Shown: in pieces, positions 41,713 through 51,515 of the stretch | How the letters are laid out: every line of letters starts with the position of its first letter | Numbering within the stretch: position 1 is the first letter of the stretch | NCBI RefSeq assembly: GCF_900453205.1 | Contig: NZ_UGQU01000002.1 | Location: 186,001-250,000, forward strand | Reading direction: 5' to 3' | Origin: Moraxella lacunata | GTDB lineage: Bacteria > Pseudomonadota > Gammaproteobacteria > Pseudomonadales > Moraxellaceae | DNA: 64,000 nt | Position numbers and translations under genes: made by a program | The notes under the pieces: model-generated | What the model was told of the DNA's origin: nothing | The model's database searches: none | Seen by the model: only the letters and a program-made list of their open reading frames with translations

Positions 41713-42423
41713 TTAGCCTGCCGCATCAAGTAGCATATTACGGATATGACCGATAGCCTTAGTAGGGTTTAGACCCTTAGGGCAGACAGATACGCAGTTC
41801 ATGATACCACGGCAACGGAACAAGCTAAATGGGTCATCTAGGCGAGCCAGACGGGCTTGGGTGTCGGTATCACGGCTGTCAATGATAAAGCGGTAGCCGT
41901 TGAGTAGAGCTGACGGCCCCAAGAACTTGTCTGGGTTCCACCAAAATGACGGACAAGACGTAGAACAGCACGCACACAAGATACACTCATACAAGCCATT
42001 CATCTTCTCACGGTCTTCTGGCGACTGCAAACGCTCTTTTGGCGGAGCAGGTTGTGAGTTGATTAGGAATGGGTGAACTTTTTCGTACTGGGCGTAGAAT
42101 TGGTTCATGTCCACCACCAAGTCCTTGATGACTGGCAAACCTGGTAGGGGGCGAACGATGATTTTCTCAGGCAAGGTGTTCATGTTGATAAGACACGCCA
42201 AGCCGTTTTTGCCGTTGATGTTCATACCGTCCGAGCCACAGATACCCTCACGGCATGAACGGCGGAATGTCAAGGTTTCGTCCTGTTTTTTTAGGCGTAG
42301 TAGCACGTCTAGTAGCATACGGTCTGAGTCCAACAGCTCAATCTCGTAGCTTTGCATATAGGGGGCTTTGTCTTTGTCTGGGTCGTAGCGATAAATCTCT
42401 ACAATGCGTTTGCCTCGACTCAT
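41713..42423 (-). CDS. sdhB: Succinate dehydrogenase iron-sulfur subunit
   Basis: 236 residues. Carries the three iron-sulfur centres between SdhA and the membrane quinone site. The 2Fe-2S region is SCREGICGSDGMNINGKNGLAC; the 4Fe-4S and 3Fe-4S sites lie in CILCACCSTSCP and CRGIMNCVSVCPKGLNP. The ATG at 42423 follows GGAG at 6 bp; the longer frame adds only four residues. Confidence 0.96.
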   Translation of the reverse strand: MSRGKRIVEIYRYDPDKDKAPYMQSYEIELLDSDRMLLDVLLRLKKQDETLTFRRSCREGICGSDGMNINGKNGLACLINMNTLPEKIIVRPLPGLPVIKDLVVDMNQFYAQYEKVHPFLINSQPAPPKERLQSPEDREKMNGLYECILCACCSTSCPSFWWNPDKFLGPSALLNGYRFIIDSRDTDTQARLARLDDPFSLFRCRGIMNCVSVCPKGLNPTKAIGHIRNMLLDAAG

Positions 42424-42559
42424 GGGTTTCTCCATTGGGAATTTGGGATTTTTAACTGTTTTTGTTAAAAAAGACCTAATTTAAATTTGAAATGATACAT
42501 TTTGCCAATTCATCTGTATAAGTTGGGCTTTTACACCCAACTTAGATAATTTGTCAAAA

Positions 42560-44410
42560 TTAGAACGTACGCACTCGTGGCTCACAGTAGTCCACAGTCA
42601 AAGGCTTTTTGCGTACAGGCTTATACACCACACGGTTGCCCTCAGAGTACCAAAGCGTGTGCTTCATCCACTCATGGTCGTTACGTCCTAGTGGGGCATA
42701 GCTGTCATCTTCTGGCTTTTCATAATCCAGCACGCTGTGAGCCCCACGGCATTCATGACGCAAAGACGCTGATAGCATGGTCGCTTTTGCCACTTCGTAA
42801 AGGTTCGCAACTTCCAACGCCTCAATACGAGCGGTGTTAAAGACGGCTGATTTGTCTTTTAGGTGGATTTGGGCAACTTTTGGAGCCAGTGCCATGATTT
42901 TTTCTACGCCTTCGTCCATGAGTGCTTGCGTACGGAACACGCCAGCGTGAGACTGCATGATGTTACGAATTTCATCGGCAACTTCTTGGGCGTTGTAGCC
43001 TTCGGTAGAGTTTTGTAGCTTATCAAGACGAGACTGAGTAAAGTCTAGCACTCGTGGGTCAAGTGGCTTATAACTGCGGTCTGATTTGGCAAATTCGTCT
43101 AGGATATGCTGACCTGCCGCACGACCAAACACCACCAAGTCAAGCAGTGAGTTCGTGCCTAGACGGTTTGCACCGTGTACTGACACGCACGCACATTCGC
43201 CAATGGCGTACAAGCCTTTGACCACACGACCTTCGGTATATAGACCTTGTTCGTCCACATGACCGTCTAGCACAGGCACGGTTACTTGACCGTGAATGTT
43301 GGTTGGGATACCGCCCATCATGTAGTGAATGGTAGGCACGACAGGCACGGCTTCTTTGGCGATGTCCACGTTAGCAAAGTTATGGCTAATCTCAAACACA
43401 GACGGCAAACGCTTCATCAAGGTGTCTAACCCCAAATGCGTCATGTCCATCAAAATGTAGTCGCCATTAGGGCCACAGCCACGACCTTCTTTGATTTCTT
43501 GGTCCATAGAACGAGAGACGAAATCACGGGGGGCTAAGTCTTTTAGTGTCGGTGCATAACGCTCCATGAACGGCTCGCCATGCTTGTTACGCAAAATCGC
43601 ACCTTCACCACGACAGCCTTCGGTCAAAAGCACACCCGCTCCTGCCACGCCTGTGGGGTGAAATTGCCAAAATTCCATGTCTTGCAAAGGAATGCCTGCA
43701 CGCACCGCCATGCCCAAGCCGTCCCCTGTGTTGATGTAGGCGTTGGTTGACGCACGGAAAATACGCCCTGCACCGCCTGTTGCCAGTACGGTTGTTTGGG
43801 CTTGGAATACTGAGATATTGCCTGTTTCTTGGTCAAGGGCAATCACGCCATTGATGTTGCCGTCAGCATCCTTGATAAGGTCAAGGGCAATCCACTCCAC
43901 AAAAAACTGCGTGCCTTTTTCTAGGTTCTTTTGGTAAAGGGTGTGCAAAAGAGCGTGTCCTGTACGGTCGGCTGCCGCACACGCACGGGGAACAGGTTTT
44001 GCTCCGTATTCGGCAGAGTGTCCACCAAACGGACGCTGATAAATCGTGCCGTCTGCGTTACGGTCAAACGGCATACCCATGTGTTCTAGTTCGTACACGA
44101 CTTTTGGGGCTTCACGGCACATATATTCAATGGCGTCTTGGTCGCCCAGCCAGTCAGAGCCTTTAACGGTGTCATAAAAGTGAAAATGCCAGTTGTCAGG
44201 ACTCATGTTGCCCAAAGACGCACCGATACCCCCTTGGGCGGCAACAGTGTGGCTACGGGTTGGGAATACTTTGGTCAAAACGGCAACTTTCATACCGCCT
44301 TCAACGAGCTGTAAAGACGCTCTCATACCTGAACCGCCACCGCCAACGATGACCGCATCAAAGTTTAGCGTGGGGATATTTTCAATCGGTTTTTCTGGTG
44401 CTAATGCCAT
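42560..44410 (-). CDS. sdhA: Succinate dehydrogenase flavoprotein subunit
   Basis: 616 residues. Oxidises succinate to fumarate with covalent FAD. FAD loop VIVGGGGSGMRASLQL, the flavinylation His in TRSHTVAAQGGIGAS, and the catalytic stretch GCRGEGAILRNKHGEPFMERY, ending in the family motif CEPRVRTF. 124 bp before sdhB and 36 bp after sdhD. Confidence 0.96.
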   Translation of the reverse strand: MALAPEKPIENIPTLNFDAVIVGGGGSGMRASLQLVEGGMKVAVLTKVFPTRSHTVAAQGGIGASLGNMSPDNWHFHFYDTVKGSDWLGDQDAIEYMCREAPKVVYELEHMGMPFDRNADGTIYQRPFGGHSAEYGAKPVPRACAAADRTGHALLHTLYQKNLEKGTQFFVEWIALDLIKDADGNINGVIALDQETGNISVFQAQTTVLATGGAGRIFRASTNAYINTGDGLGMAVRAGIPLQDMEFWQFHPTGVAGAGVLLTEGCRGEGAILRNKHGEPFMERYAPTLKDLAPRDFVSRSMDQEIKEGRGCGPNGDYILMDMTHLGLDTLMKRLPSVFEISHNFANVDIAKEAVPVVPTIHYMMGGIPTNIHGQVTVPVLDGHVDEQGLYTEGRVVKGLYAIGECACVSVHGANRLGTNSLLDLVVFGRAAGQHILDEFAKSDRSYKPLDPRVLDFTQSRLDKLQNSTEGYNAQEVADEIRNIMQSHAGVFRTQALMDEGVEKIMALAPKVAQIHLKDKSAVFNTARIEALEVANLYEVAKATMLSASLRHECRGAHSVLDYEKPEDDSYAPLGRNDHEWMKHTLWYSEGNRVVYKPVRKKPLTVDYCEPRVRTF

Positions 44411-44446
44411 ACTATTTTTCCTATCAATGTCTTATAAAAGTGTGAT

Positions 44447-44803
44447 TTACCAAAAAATCATCACGCCCCAAAATAGGTACGCCAAAATGGCAACGATGAC
44501 CACGCCTTGTAGAGCAATACGCAGTCCTGACGATTTGACATAGTCGGTAAATACCGTCCACATACCCACCCATGCGTGAAATACGAGCGATAAAATCGCC
44601 ACAAGGCTAAATAATTTCATGGGCAAGCTCATCATAAAGCCATGCCATGCTTGATAATCCACTTGATTAAATAGGAAAAATCCTACCAACACCACAGAAT
44701 AAAGGGCAAGCACCACCGCACTAATACGTTGTAGCACCCAATCACGAGAGCCTGAACCTGTGAGACCCGTGGCACTTTTAATGCCTGAATTGTTTCTTTT
44801 CAT
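44447..44803 (-). CDS. sdhD: Succinate dehydrogenase membrane anchor SdhD
   Basis: 118 residues with three hydrophobic helices, beginning MKRNNSGIKSATGLTGSGSRDWVLQRISAVVLALYS. The RDW-x5-R segment is typical of the heme b/quinone side, and HAWVGMWTVFTDYVK contributes the heme His and quinone-site Asp-Tyr. The ATG at 44803 overlaps the sdhC stop (TAATG). Confidence 0.93.
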   Translation of the reverse strand: MKRNNSGIKSATGLTGSGSRDWVLQRISAVVLALYSVVLVGFFLFNQVDYQAWHGFMMSLPMKLFSLVAILSLVFHAWVGMWTVFTDYVKSSGLRIALQGVVIVAILAYLFWGVMIFW

Positions 44804-45183
44804 TAGAACATCACCCACACAAAGGACGCAATAATCAAGGCAAATGCGATAACAAAGCTCACAATCGCCGCCGTCTTACCTGATTTGAACTCTTCGTTCA
44901 TGCCAAGGTCAGCAAGTAAGTGCTTGATTCCCATGACAAAATGGTAAGCGGTCGCCGCCACAAAAATCCACGCCACAAACCTAAGGGCGATATTATTTAG
45001 CACCGTCTCAAACCCTTCTGGCGATGACAGTGATGTCTGTAAAATACACAGCATGACAGGCACAAGCAAAAACAGCACAATGCCTGATACACGGTGCAAA
45101 ATAGAAGCCATAGCGATTGGGGACTTTGAGTTTACCGCAATCACTTGGCTTAGGGGTAAGTTAATCGGTCGGTTATCTTTCAC
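44803..45183 (-). CDS. sdhC: Succinate dehydrogenase cytochrome b556 subunit SdhC
   Basis: 126 residues, GTG start after AAGGA. RPINLPLSQVIAVNSKSPIAMASILHRVSGI matches the family N-terminus with the SILHRVSG quinone-site motif; HFVMGIKHLLADLG carries the heme His. Three membrane helices. First gene of sdhCDAB. Confidence 0.94.
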   Translation of the reverse strand: MKDNRPINLPLSQVIAVNSKSPIAMASILHRVSGIVLFLLVPVMLCILQTSLSSPEGFETVLNNIALRFVAWIFVAATAYHFVMGIKHLLADLGMNEEFKSGKTAAIVSFVIAFALIIASFVWVMF

Positions 45184-45656
45184 GAGCGGGCGTCCTTATC
45201 AAAATGAGCCGTACAAAACGAACAAGACGGCAAGGAGAGCTGGCTTTTTGGGTGATTTTTGCCACAATTAAAATACAAAACGGCCTTTCAATTGTAAAAT
45301 TAAAAACTTAAAATATCGGTTTTGGTTTTATCCGCCAAATCTGATGAGTTACTCTACATAAGTCGGCATGAGCATCATGAATATTATATAGAAAGATATT
45401 TTAAATTTTTAAACGCAAAAAATCACACCGTCAGGCTGTCTTTAAAAATAAGAAGTCTGAACACAGCGTTAAATCAATGTCGCTTGTGTCACGCAGTGTC
45501 AGCGTGCCAAGCAACCATGCAAAAGCCATCAGGCTTAAACACGTCGCTACTTTTACTTTTACAAATCATTAAAAACCTTTAATCTTTTAAAAACTTTGCC
45601 CAAACAGTACATTTGAGAGTATTTATCGGTAAAATTTCACAGACTTTTACCAAACT

Positions 45657-45677
45657 TTTTGTGAAATTATCACAAAA
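45657..45677. promoter_or_regulatory. Palindromic operator candidate TTTTGTGA-N5-TCACAAAA
   Basis: Perfect 8-bp arms around a 5-base centre. It resembles a CRP/Vfr-type site (TGTGA...TCACA), but the spacer is 5, not 6, so the identity of the binder is open. A second TTATCACAAAA half follows at once. Confidence 0.45.
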
Positions 45678-45715
45678 CTTATCACAAAATTTATCAAATG
45701 TCGTGTTACCCTATT

Positions 45716-45734
45716 GACAATGAAATTGATTATC
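45716..45734. promoter_or_regulatory. Fur-box-like 19-mer between sdh and gltA
   Basis: GACAATGAAATTGATTATC matches the classical Fur consensus at 15 of 19 positions by hand alignment. Iron control of sdh and other TCA genes is known in many gammaproteobacteria, often through a small RNA; direct Fur binding here is inferred. Confidence 0.45.
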
Positions 45735-46254
45735 GTTTTTTAAAATGACCTGCCAAGTTAAACAGATAAATTATAAAACGCTTGAACAAATTTTACAAAC
45801 AAAATTACAACTTTTATGTAACTGACGTCAAATTTTTTGCCAAAATTTTAACCAATTTGACGATAATATTGTTACAAAATATGTCAAAAAATCCGTATGA
45901 TGGCTAAGGTTTTTACGATTTGGACGGTCAGAGCAGGATAAGCTTAGGCAAAAAAGTGAATGAGTGTAAGGGTTTGGGGGATTAATTACAATTTTTTAAG
46001 GAATTTATCATGCTAGGGCTTGTAAGTTTGGCAAAGTTTTTGTATCATCATGATACTTGATGGCGATGATGAGCAATATGCCTTTGCTTTGGCAAACGGA
46101 CGCACGTTGCAAGGAATTCAGCGACCAACAAGACCAAGGACATCATGCTCGGCTACCTGCCAGCATGCAAATTCACAATGCCAAATTAGCCCAAACCAAG
46201 CAGGATAAGGCTTTTGGGTCAGGATTTAGGCACCATTAAATTAAGGTTATTATT

Positions 46255-47532
46255 ATGACACAACAAGTGAAATTAGTCGTTGATGGCACGGAATATGAAA
46301 TGCCAGTCCTAGAATCTACCTTGGGTCGCCCTGTACTAGACGTGACCGCGGTCAATAAAGCAGGTTTTTGGACGTATGACCCTGGTTTCATGGCAACTGC
46401 CCCCGTAGAATCTGCCCTAACTTATATCGATGGCGACAAAGGTGAGCTTTTGCACCGTGGTTATGCCATTGATGAGCTTGCGGACAACGCTGACTACCTA
46501 GAAGTCTGCTACGCCCTACTCTATGGCGACCTACCAAACGCCGAACAAAAAGACAAATTCTACACACGCATCAATGAGCACATGGCAGTGCATGACCAAC
46601 TGCGTAAGTTCTTTGAAGGTTTCCGCCGTGACGCTCACCCGATGGCGATTATGATTGGTGTGGTCGGTGCATTGTCTGCCTTCTATCACAACCATCTAGA
46701 CATCTCTGACGCTGACCACCGTGATGACACGGCTGTGGATTTGATTGCCAAGGTGCCAACCCTTGCCGCCATGAGCTACAAATACTCTATCGGTCAGCCA
46801 TTCATGTATCCACGCAAAGATTTTAGCTATGCTGAAAACTTCCTATACATGATGTTCGCAACACCCGGTGATGTGGACTACAAACCAAATCCTGTGCTAG
46901 TCAAAGCGATGGATAAAATCTTTACCCTACACGCTGACCACGAACAAAACGCATCGACTTCTACTGTACGTCTAGCAGGCTCAACAGGTGCCAACCCATA
47001 CGCCTGTATCGCATCAGGTATCGCCGCTCTATGGGGGCCATCACACGGTGGTGCCAACGAAGCAGTACTTACCATGCTAGATGAGATTGGTTCGGTTGAG
47101 AACGTTGCTCCGTTCATGGAAAAAGTTAAGACCAAAGAAGCCAAACTCATGGGCTTTGGGCACCGTGTTTATAAGAACTTTGATCCACGTGCCAAAGTCA
47201 TGAAAGAGACCTGTGATGAAGTGTTAGGTGCCTTGGGCGTGAATGACCCCAAACTACAACTAGCGATGGAACTAGAAAAAATCGCTCTGTCTGACCAATA
47301 CTTCATCGACCGTAAACTCTATCCAAACGTAGACTTCTACTCTGGCATCATCCTAAAAGCCATTGGCATCCCAACGTCCATGTTCACTGTTATCTTTGCC
47401 CTAGCTCGTACCGCAGGCTGGATTGCTCACTGGACAGAAATGCACTCAGAAGCATTCAAAATCGGTCGTCCACGTCAGCGTTATGTGGGTGAAAAACACC
47501 GTGCTTTTGTTAAAGTTGAAGACCGCAAATAA
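46255..47532 (+). CDS. gltA: Citrate synthase (type II)
   Basis: 425 residues. Condenses acetyl-CoA and oxaloacetate. Conserved segments are [32 protein letters not shown] with a catalytic His, [14 protein letters not shown] with the second His, and [15 protein letters not shown] with the catalytic Asp. TAAGG lies ahead of the ATG. Divergent from sdhCDAB, as in Acinetobacter. Confidence 0.97.
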   Translation: MTQQVKLVVDGTEYEMPVLESTLGRPVLDVTAVNKAGFWTYDPGFMATAPVESALTYIDGDKGELLHRGYAIDELADNADYLEVCYALLYGDLPNAEQKDKFYTRINEHMAVHDQLRKFFEGFRRDAHPMAIMIGVVGALSAFYHNHLDISDADHRDDTAVDLIAKVPTLAAMSYKYSIGQPFMYPRKDFSYAENFLYMMFATPGDVDYKPNPVLVKAMDKIFTLHADHEQNASTSTVRLAGSTGANPYACIASGIAALWGPSHGGANEAVLTMLDEIGSVENVAPFMEKVKTKEAKLMGFGHRVYKNFDPRAKVMKETCDEVLGALGVNDPKLQLAMELEKIALSDQYFIDRKLYPNVDFYSGIILKAIGIPTSMFTVIFALARTAGWIAHWTEMHSEAFKIGRPRQRYVGEKHRAFVKVEDRK

Positions 47533-47550
47533 TCCTGTCTTTTAACAATG

Positions 47551-47588
47551 ACCATAAAATCCTCCAAACGATTGGGGGATTTTATGGT
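47551..47588 (+). terminator. Hairpin terminator after gltA
   Basis: A 15-bp stem (one wobble) with ACCATAAAATCC paired to GGATTTTATGGT, starting 18 bp past the stop. There is no clear T-run, so it may act as a 3' stabilising hairpin. Confidence 0.55.
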
Positions 47589-47658
47589 CATGGTTGGGAC
47601 ATGTAAACATTAGGGCATGCTTGTCATTGTTACCGTTTTTATTAAATTATAAGGTATT

Positions 47659-47782
47659 AGTCTAAAAAGTATGTCAAACTAGGTTTTCCATTCCCCCCTG
47701 AGCCTGCCTGCGAGTAGGAAAATCGTTATGAGCAGGCATGGCTTACCACGAATGGTTTTCTTTGTAACATACTTTTTGAACT
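47659..47782. mobile_element. About 124-bp inverted-repeat element (MITE/REP-like) between gltA and his
   Basis: Ends TTAGTCTAAAAAGTATGT and ACATACTTTTTGAACTAG are inverted repeats with three mismatches in 18. Inner arms GGTTTTCCATTC and GAATGGTTTTC continue the pairing. The core ACCACGAATGG is the complement of the CCGTTCGTGGT type found in the MITE at 13758-13890, although the outer ends differ. No coding capacity; a target duplication is not clear. Confidence 0.6.
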
Positions 47783-47866
47783 AGAACCAATTATAAAATA
47801 AGGTGAAAATACAAGCATACCCCATCATCAATTTAAAAAATACCAAACATTTTACAAAAATAACGC

Positions 47867-47895
47867 TTGCCATTTAGCAAAAAATACCTTATGAT
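47867..47895 (+). promoter_or_regulatory. his operon promoter
   Basis: TTGCCA (47867-47872), a 17-bp spacer and TATGAT (47890-47895), placing the RNA start about 30 nt before the leader-peptide ATG. Confidence 0.7.
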
Positions 47896-47932
47896 AACGC
47901 CTATATTAAAAACTTTTTATATCTTATTTATC

Positions 47933-47980
47933 ATGAATTACCCCGTTATCGCCACTCGTCATCATCACCATCATTCCTAA
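47933..47980 (+). CDS. hisL: his operon leader peptide
   Basis: 15 codons: [15 protein letters not shown], then TAA. Five consecutive His codons (47960-47974) sense charged tRNA-His. It lies 25 bp ahead of attenuator segment 1, as in enterobacterial his leaders. Too short for usual gene finders. Confidence 0.92.
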   Translation: MNYPVIATRHHHHHS

Positions 47981-48004
47981 AATTCTTTTGGGCGTGTGGT
48001 TTTG

Positions 48005-48088
48005 CTTGAAAGAAAAAAGACTTTCAAGGCGATGGCACAAAAGACGGTATCAACCCTTGAAAGCAATTTCAAGGGTTTTTTGTTTTTT
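48005..48088 (+). promoter_or_regulatory. his transcription attenuator with four alternating segments
   Basis: Segment 1 CTTGAAAG (48005-48012) pairs with 2 CTTTCAAGG (48021-48029). Segment 2 pairs alternatively with 3 CCTTGAAAG (48055-48063). Segments 3 and 4 form the terminator AACCCTTGAAA/TTTCAAGGGTT (48052-48062 and 48067-48077), loop GCAA, followed by a T-rich run. Stalling at the His codons would favour 2:3 and allow readthrough into hisG. Confidence 0.92.
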
Positions 48089-48107
48089 TAATCTTAAAGG
48101 AAAAATT

Positions 48108-48998
48108 ATGAATCGTCTAAAAATCGCCATTCAAAAATCAGGCAGATTAAGCACCGATTGCCAAGACTTATTAAAGGCGTGCGGTATCAAGTTTCATTAC
48201 AACAAAGACCGCCTAATCGTCTATGCCAAAAACGAAGCCATTGAGCTACTGCGTGTGCGAGATGATGACATTCCCGCCCTTGTATTTGACGGCGTGGCGG
48301 ATTTGGGTTTTGTGGGCGAAAATGTGCTGGACGAATGCCAGCTTGACCGCCAAAACAAGGGCGAGATTGCCAGCTTTAACAAACTTAAAGTCTTTGAATT
48401 TGGCGAATGTCGTCTGTCGCTTGCCGTACCAAAAGACTTTGATTACGGGGGGCTTGCAAGCCTAAAAAACGCCCGTATTGCCACCAGCTACCCCAATCTT
48501 TTAAAAGCCTATATGGACAAAAATGCCGTCCCCTTCAAAAATTGCCTGCTCACAGGCTCGGTAGAAGTTGCCCCCAGTGCAGGGATAGCGACTGCCATTT
48601 GTGATTTGGTCTCATCTGGGGCAACCTTAGAAGCCAACGGCTTAAAAGAAGTGGAAGTCATCTACCGCTCAAAGGCTTGCCTAATTGGCAAAAGTGAGCC
48701 ATTATCCCTTGAAAAACAAGCCCTTGTGGACAAGCTTCTAACCCGAATGACAGGCATAGAACAAGCCAAAGAAAGCAAATACATTATGCTCCACGCCCCC
48801 AAAGACAAGCTCTCCGACATTGTCAAGCTTCTGCCCTGTGCCGAAAACCCCACCATTTTGCCCCTAGCCTCTGATGATGGCAAGGTGGCGGTGCATATTG
48901 TCAGCCAAGAAACCTTGTTTTGGGAGACGATGGAAGCATTAAAGGCGATGGGGGCAAGTTCTATTTTAGTATTACCCATTGAAAAAATGATGTTGTAA
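48108..48998 (+). CDS. hisG: ATP phosphoribosyltransferase, long form
   Basis: 296 residues. First committed step of histidine synthesis (ATP + PRPP). Strongly resembles the E. coli long form throughout: [54 protein letters not shown] and the C-terminal regulatory domain ending [12 protein letters not shown]. The long form does not need HisZ. The ATG at 48108 follows AAAGG; the earlier frame start (47988) lies in the attenuator. Confidence 0.96.
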   Translation: MNRLKIAIQKSGRLSTDCQDLLKACGIKFHYNKDRLIVYAKNEAIELLRVRDDDIPALVFDGVADLGFVGENVLDECQLDRQNKGEIASFNKLKVFEFGECRLSLAVPKDFDYGGLASLKNARIATSYPNLLKAYMDKNAVPFKNCLLTGSVEVAPSAGIATAICDLVSSGATLEANGLKEVEVIYRSKACLIGKSEPLSLEKQALVDKLLTRMTGIEQAKESKYIMLHAPKDKLSDIVKLLPCAENPTILPLASDDGKVAVHIVSQETLFWETMEALKAMGASSILVLPIEKMML

Positions 48999-49095
48999 TT
49001 TATTGATTTTATTACACTTTAAAAACCGTAAGGGCAAATCCCCTTTGCTAGCCCCCAAACCATTTATAGAATTTATTGATTTTAAAGAGAAAATT

Positions 49096-50382
49096 ATGCA
49101 AACCCTGATTTGGAAAGAATTAAGCCAAGACGAACAAACAGCCGCCCTAACTCGCCCAGCCCAAGCGGTTGGCGAAGAGATTAGCCAAATTGTCGCCACT
49201 ATCAGACAGCAAGTTTGTGCAGAAGGCGATACGGCACTGTTTAAATTTGCCAAAGAATTTGATAAGGTAGAATTAACAACCTTAAAGGTAGAAAAAAGCC
49301 AAATTGACCACGCCAAAAATGCCCTATCCGATGAGCTAAAATCCGCCATACAAACCGCCTACGCCAACATTCACAAATTTCACTTAGCCCAAAGCCCCAC
49401 ACCCATTGACATACAGACGATGGCAGGCGTGCGTTGTCAAGTTACCACACGCCCCATTGAAAAAGTGGGTCTCTACATTCCAGCAGGGTCAGCCCCCTTA
49501 TTTTCTACCGTGCTAATGCTTGCCATTCCTGCCAAAATCGCAGGGTGCAAAAAAATTGTGCTGTGTTCGCCAGCTCCGATTTGTGATGAAATTTTGTACA
49601 CCGCCGATTTGTGTGGGGTTGATGAAATCTTTGCGGTGGGCGGTGCTGGGGCGATTTTTGCGATGAGCGTTGGCACCAACAGCATTGCCAAGGTGGACAA
49701 AATCTTTGGACCAGGCAACGCCTTTGTTACCGAAGCCAAACGCCAAGCGAACGCCTATGGCACCGCCATTGATATGCCAGCAGGTCCAAGTGAGGTGCTG
49801 GTGATTGCCGATGAATGGGCAAATCCTGCTTTTGTGGCAAGCGACCTACTCTCCCAAGCCGAACACGGAGCCGACAGCCAAGTGATTTTATTAACCGACA
49901 GCAAGGCTTTGGCGGATAAGGTTTTGACCCAAATTGACAATCAACTTAGCCTGTTAGCCAGAGCCGACACCGCTCGCCAGTCGCTTACCAAAAGCCGTAT
50001 CATCATCGCCGACAATCTACAAAAATGTGTAGAAATTTCAAATGATTATGCCCCAGAACACCTGATTATCAACACCCAAAACCCACGCCAATACTTAGAC
50101 GACATTGCCCACGCAGGTTCGGTATTTTTGGGGGCTTATACGCCTGAAAGTATGGGCGATTATGCCAGCGGCACCAACCACACCCTGCCCACTTATGGTT
50201 ATGCACGCACTTATTCATCGCTAGGCTTGGCAGACTTTTATAAAAGAATGACCGTGCAAGAACTTTCTACAGATGGCTTTAAAGCCCTTGCCCCAACGGT
50301 GGCGACAATGGCAGCGGCAGAAAAATTGGACGCTCATAAATTGGCGGTAACAGTCAGATTAGATGAATTACAAGGAAAATAA
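49096..50382 (+). CDS. hisD: Histidinol dehydrogenase
   Basis: 428 residues. Oxidises histidinol to histidine in two NAD steps with zinc. Conserved [67 protein letters not shown] with zinc ligands, and [14 protein letters not shown]. The ATG at 49096 gives the family N-terminus [10 protein letters not shown]; the 31-residue longer frame is rejected. Confidence 0.95.
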   Translation: MQTLIWKELSQDEQTAALTRPAQAVGEEISQIVATIRQQVCAEGDTALFKFAKEFDKVELTTLKVEKSQIDHAKNALSDELKSAIQTAYANIHKFHLAQSPTPIDIQTMAGVRCQVTTRPIEKVGLYIPAGSAPLFSTVLMLAIPAKIAGCKKIVLCSPAPICDEILYTADLCGVDEIFAVGGAGAIFAMSVGTNSIAKVDKIFGPGNAFVTEAKRQANAYGTAIDMPAGPSEVLVIADEWANPAFVASDLLSQAEHGADSQVILLTDSKALADKVLTQIDNQLSLLARADTARQSLTKSRIIIADNLQKCVEISNDYAPEHLIINTQNPRQYLDDIAHAGSVFLGAYTPESMGDYASGTNHTLPTYGYARTYSSLGLADFYKRMTVQELSTDGFKALAPTVATMAAAEKLDAHKLAVTVRLDELQGK

Positions 50383-50383
50383 A

Positions 50384-51439
50384 ATGCAAAACTTAATTAA
50401 CCCCCATATTCGCCAATTAACACCTTATCAATCAGCACGCAAAATTGGCGGTAATGGCACCATTTGGCTTAATGCCAATGAATATCCAATATCGCCCAAT
50501 GAGTTATTAAATGTTTTAACGCTGGATAATCTAAATCGTTACCCCGAGCCACAGCCAACCAGCATTATCAATGCCTATGCCAATTATGCTAAAGTCAATG
50601 CCAATCAAGTATTGATTACCAGAGGTGGCGATGAAGGCATTGAGCTGATTATTCGCACCTTTTGTCAAAATGATGACTGTATTTTATATTGTCCGCCCAC
50701 TTATGGAATGTATAAAGTCAGTGCCGATACTTTAAATATTCAAAGTAAAATCGTGCCTTTAACCAATGAATTTGGGTTAAATCTAAATGACATTGAAAAA
50801 AATTTGGAAAAGGTAAAAGTTATTTTTATATGCAGTCCCAATAACCCAACAGGCAATTTGTTAAAGCGTGAGGACATTATTAGTCTTTTGACAATGACAA
50901 AAGATAAGGCAATGGTGGTGGTTGATGAGGCTTATATTGATTTTTGTTTTGAGCAAAGTTTGGCAAATGAACTTTCCAACTTTGATAATTTAATCATCAT
51001 TCGCACGCTGTCAAAAGCCTTTGCCTTAGCTTCTATTCGCTGTGGCTTTGTTTTGGCAAATGAGTGGGTTATTCAAAGTTTACAAAAAGTCATTGCCCCT
51101 TATCCTATTCCCACCCCCACCGCTTTAATTGCCGACATTGCTTTATCTGATGATGGTATTAAGCAAATGAGCGATAAAGTTGCCATTACGCTTGATAATA
51201 AACTTTGGCTAGAAAATGAATTAAAGGCTTTGCCAATCGTTAAAAAATGCTATGCCAGCGTTGCCAATTTTATTTTGGTAGAATTTAAAGACGGTCAAGC
51301 GGTTTTTGATTATCTTTGGGAAAAAGGCATCATTGCCAGAAATCAGCACACCGCCCTTAATTTGACAAATTGTATTCGTATTAGTATTGGTACAATGGAC
51401 GAAAACAAAGCATTAATAACCGCTTTAAAAGATATGTAA
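50384..51439 (+). CDS. hisC: Histidinol-phosphate aminotransferase
   Basis: 351-residue PLP enzyme. Aminates imidazole-acetol phosphate. NEYP near the N-terminus, CSPNNPTGN, VVDEAYIDF, and the PLP Lys in RTLSKAFALASIRCGF. AAGGA precedes the ATG, which begins one base after the hisD stop. Confidence 0.95.
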   Translation: MQNLINPHIRQLTPYQSARKIGGNGTIWLNANEYPISPNELLNVLTLDNLNRYPEPQPTSIINAYANYAKVNANQVLITRGGDEGIELIIRTFCQNDDCILYCPPTYGMYKVSADTLNIQSKIVPLTNEFGLNLNDIEKNLEKVKVIFICSPNNPTGNLLKREDIISLLTMTKDKAMVVVDEAYIDFCFEQSLANELSNFDNLIIIRTLSKAFALASIRCGFVLANEWVIQSLQKVIAPYPIPTPTALIADIALSDDGIKQMSDKVAITLDNKLWLENELKALPIVKKCYASVANFILVEFKDGQAVFDYLWEKGIIARNQHTALNLTNCIRISIGTMDENKALITALKDM

Positions 51440-51458
51440 TTTTTTTGTTCGCCAAATA

Positions 51459-51481
51459 TAGGGGCGAACTTAAATTCGCCC
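51459..51481. repeat. Small palindrome of the TAGGGG family between hisC and hisB
   Basis: GGGGCGAACTTAAATTCGCC, continued by C, is an imperfect palindrome; a GTTCGCC half also precedes it. Related to the copies at 41564, 53207, 56281 and 59650. Confidence 0.5.
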
Positions 51482-51515
51482 AAAAACCTAAGTTAATTTT
51501 TTAAAGGAACAACAA

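Larger units (their letters stand above)
45184..46254. other. 1.07-kb divergent control region between sdhC and gltA
   Basis: No supported gene. It holds a perfect 8-bp-arm palindrome TTTTGTGA-AATTA-TCACAAAA (45657-45677) and a further TTATCACAAAA copy, then a Fur-box-like 19-mer (45716-45734). A 9-bp inverted repeat CGTCAAATT/AATTTGACG (45826-45862) also lies here. A TATAAT facing sdhC is at 45383-45388 with a weak -35. Two short plus-strand frames (45322-45582 and 46057-46239) have no Shine-Dalgarno sequence and biased composition, and are not called. The long leaders could hide a small RNA. Confidence 0.5.

Noticed and set aside
45322-45582. 86-codon frame between sdhC and gltA
   Set aside because: No ribosome binding site, no domain, composition like the surrounding noncoding DNA.
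45657-45677. Firm CRP binding site
   Set aside because: The half-sites fit but the spacer is 5 bp, not 6; kept only as an unassigned palindrome.
46057-46239. 60-codon frame just ahead of gltA
   Set aside because: Met-rich, no ribosome binding site, no family recognised; more likely part of the gltA leader.
47988-48107. N-terminal extension of HisG
   Set aside because: The region is the attenuator; the family start [12 protein letters not shown] with AAAGG lies at 48108.
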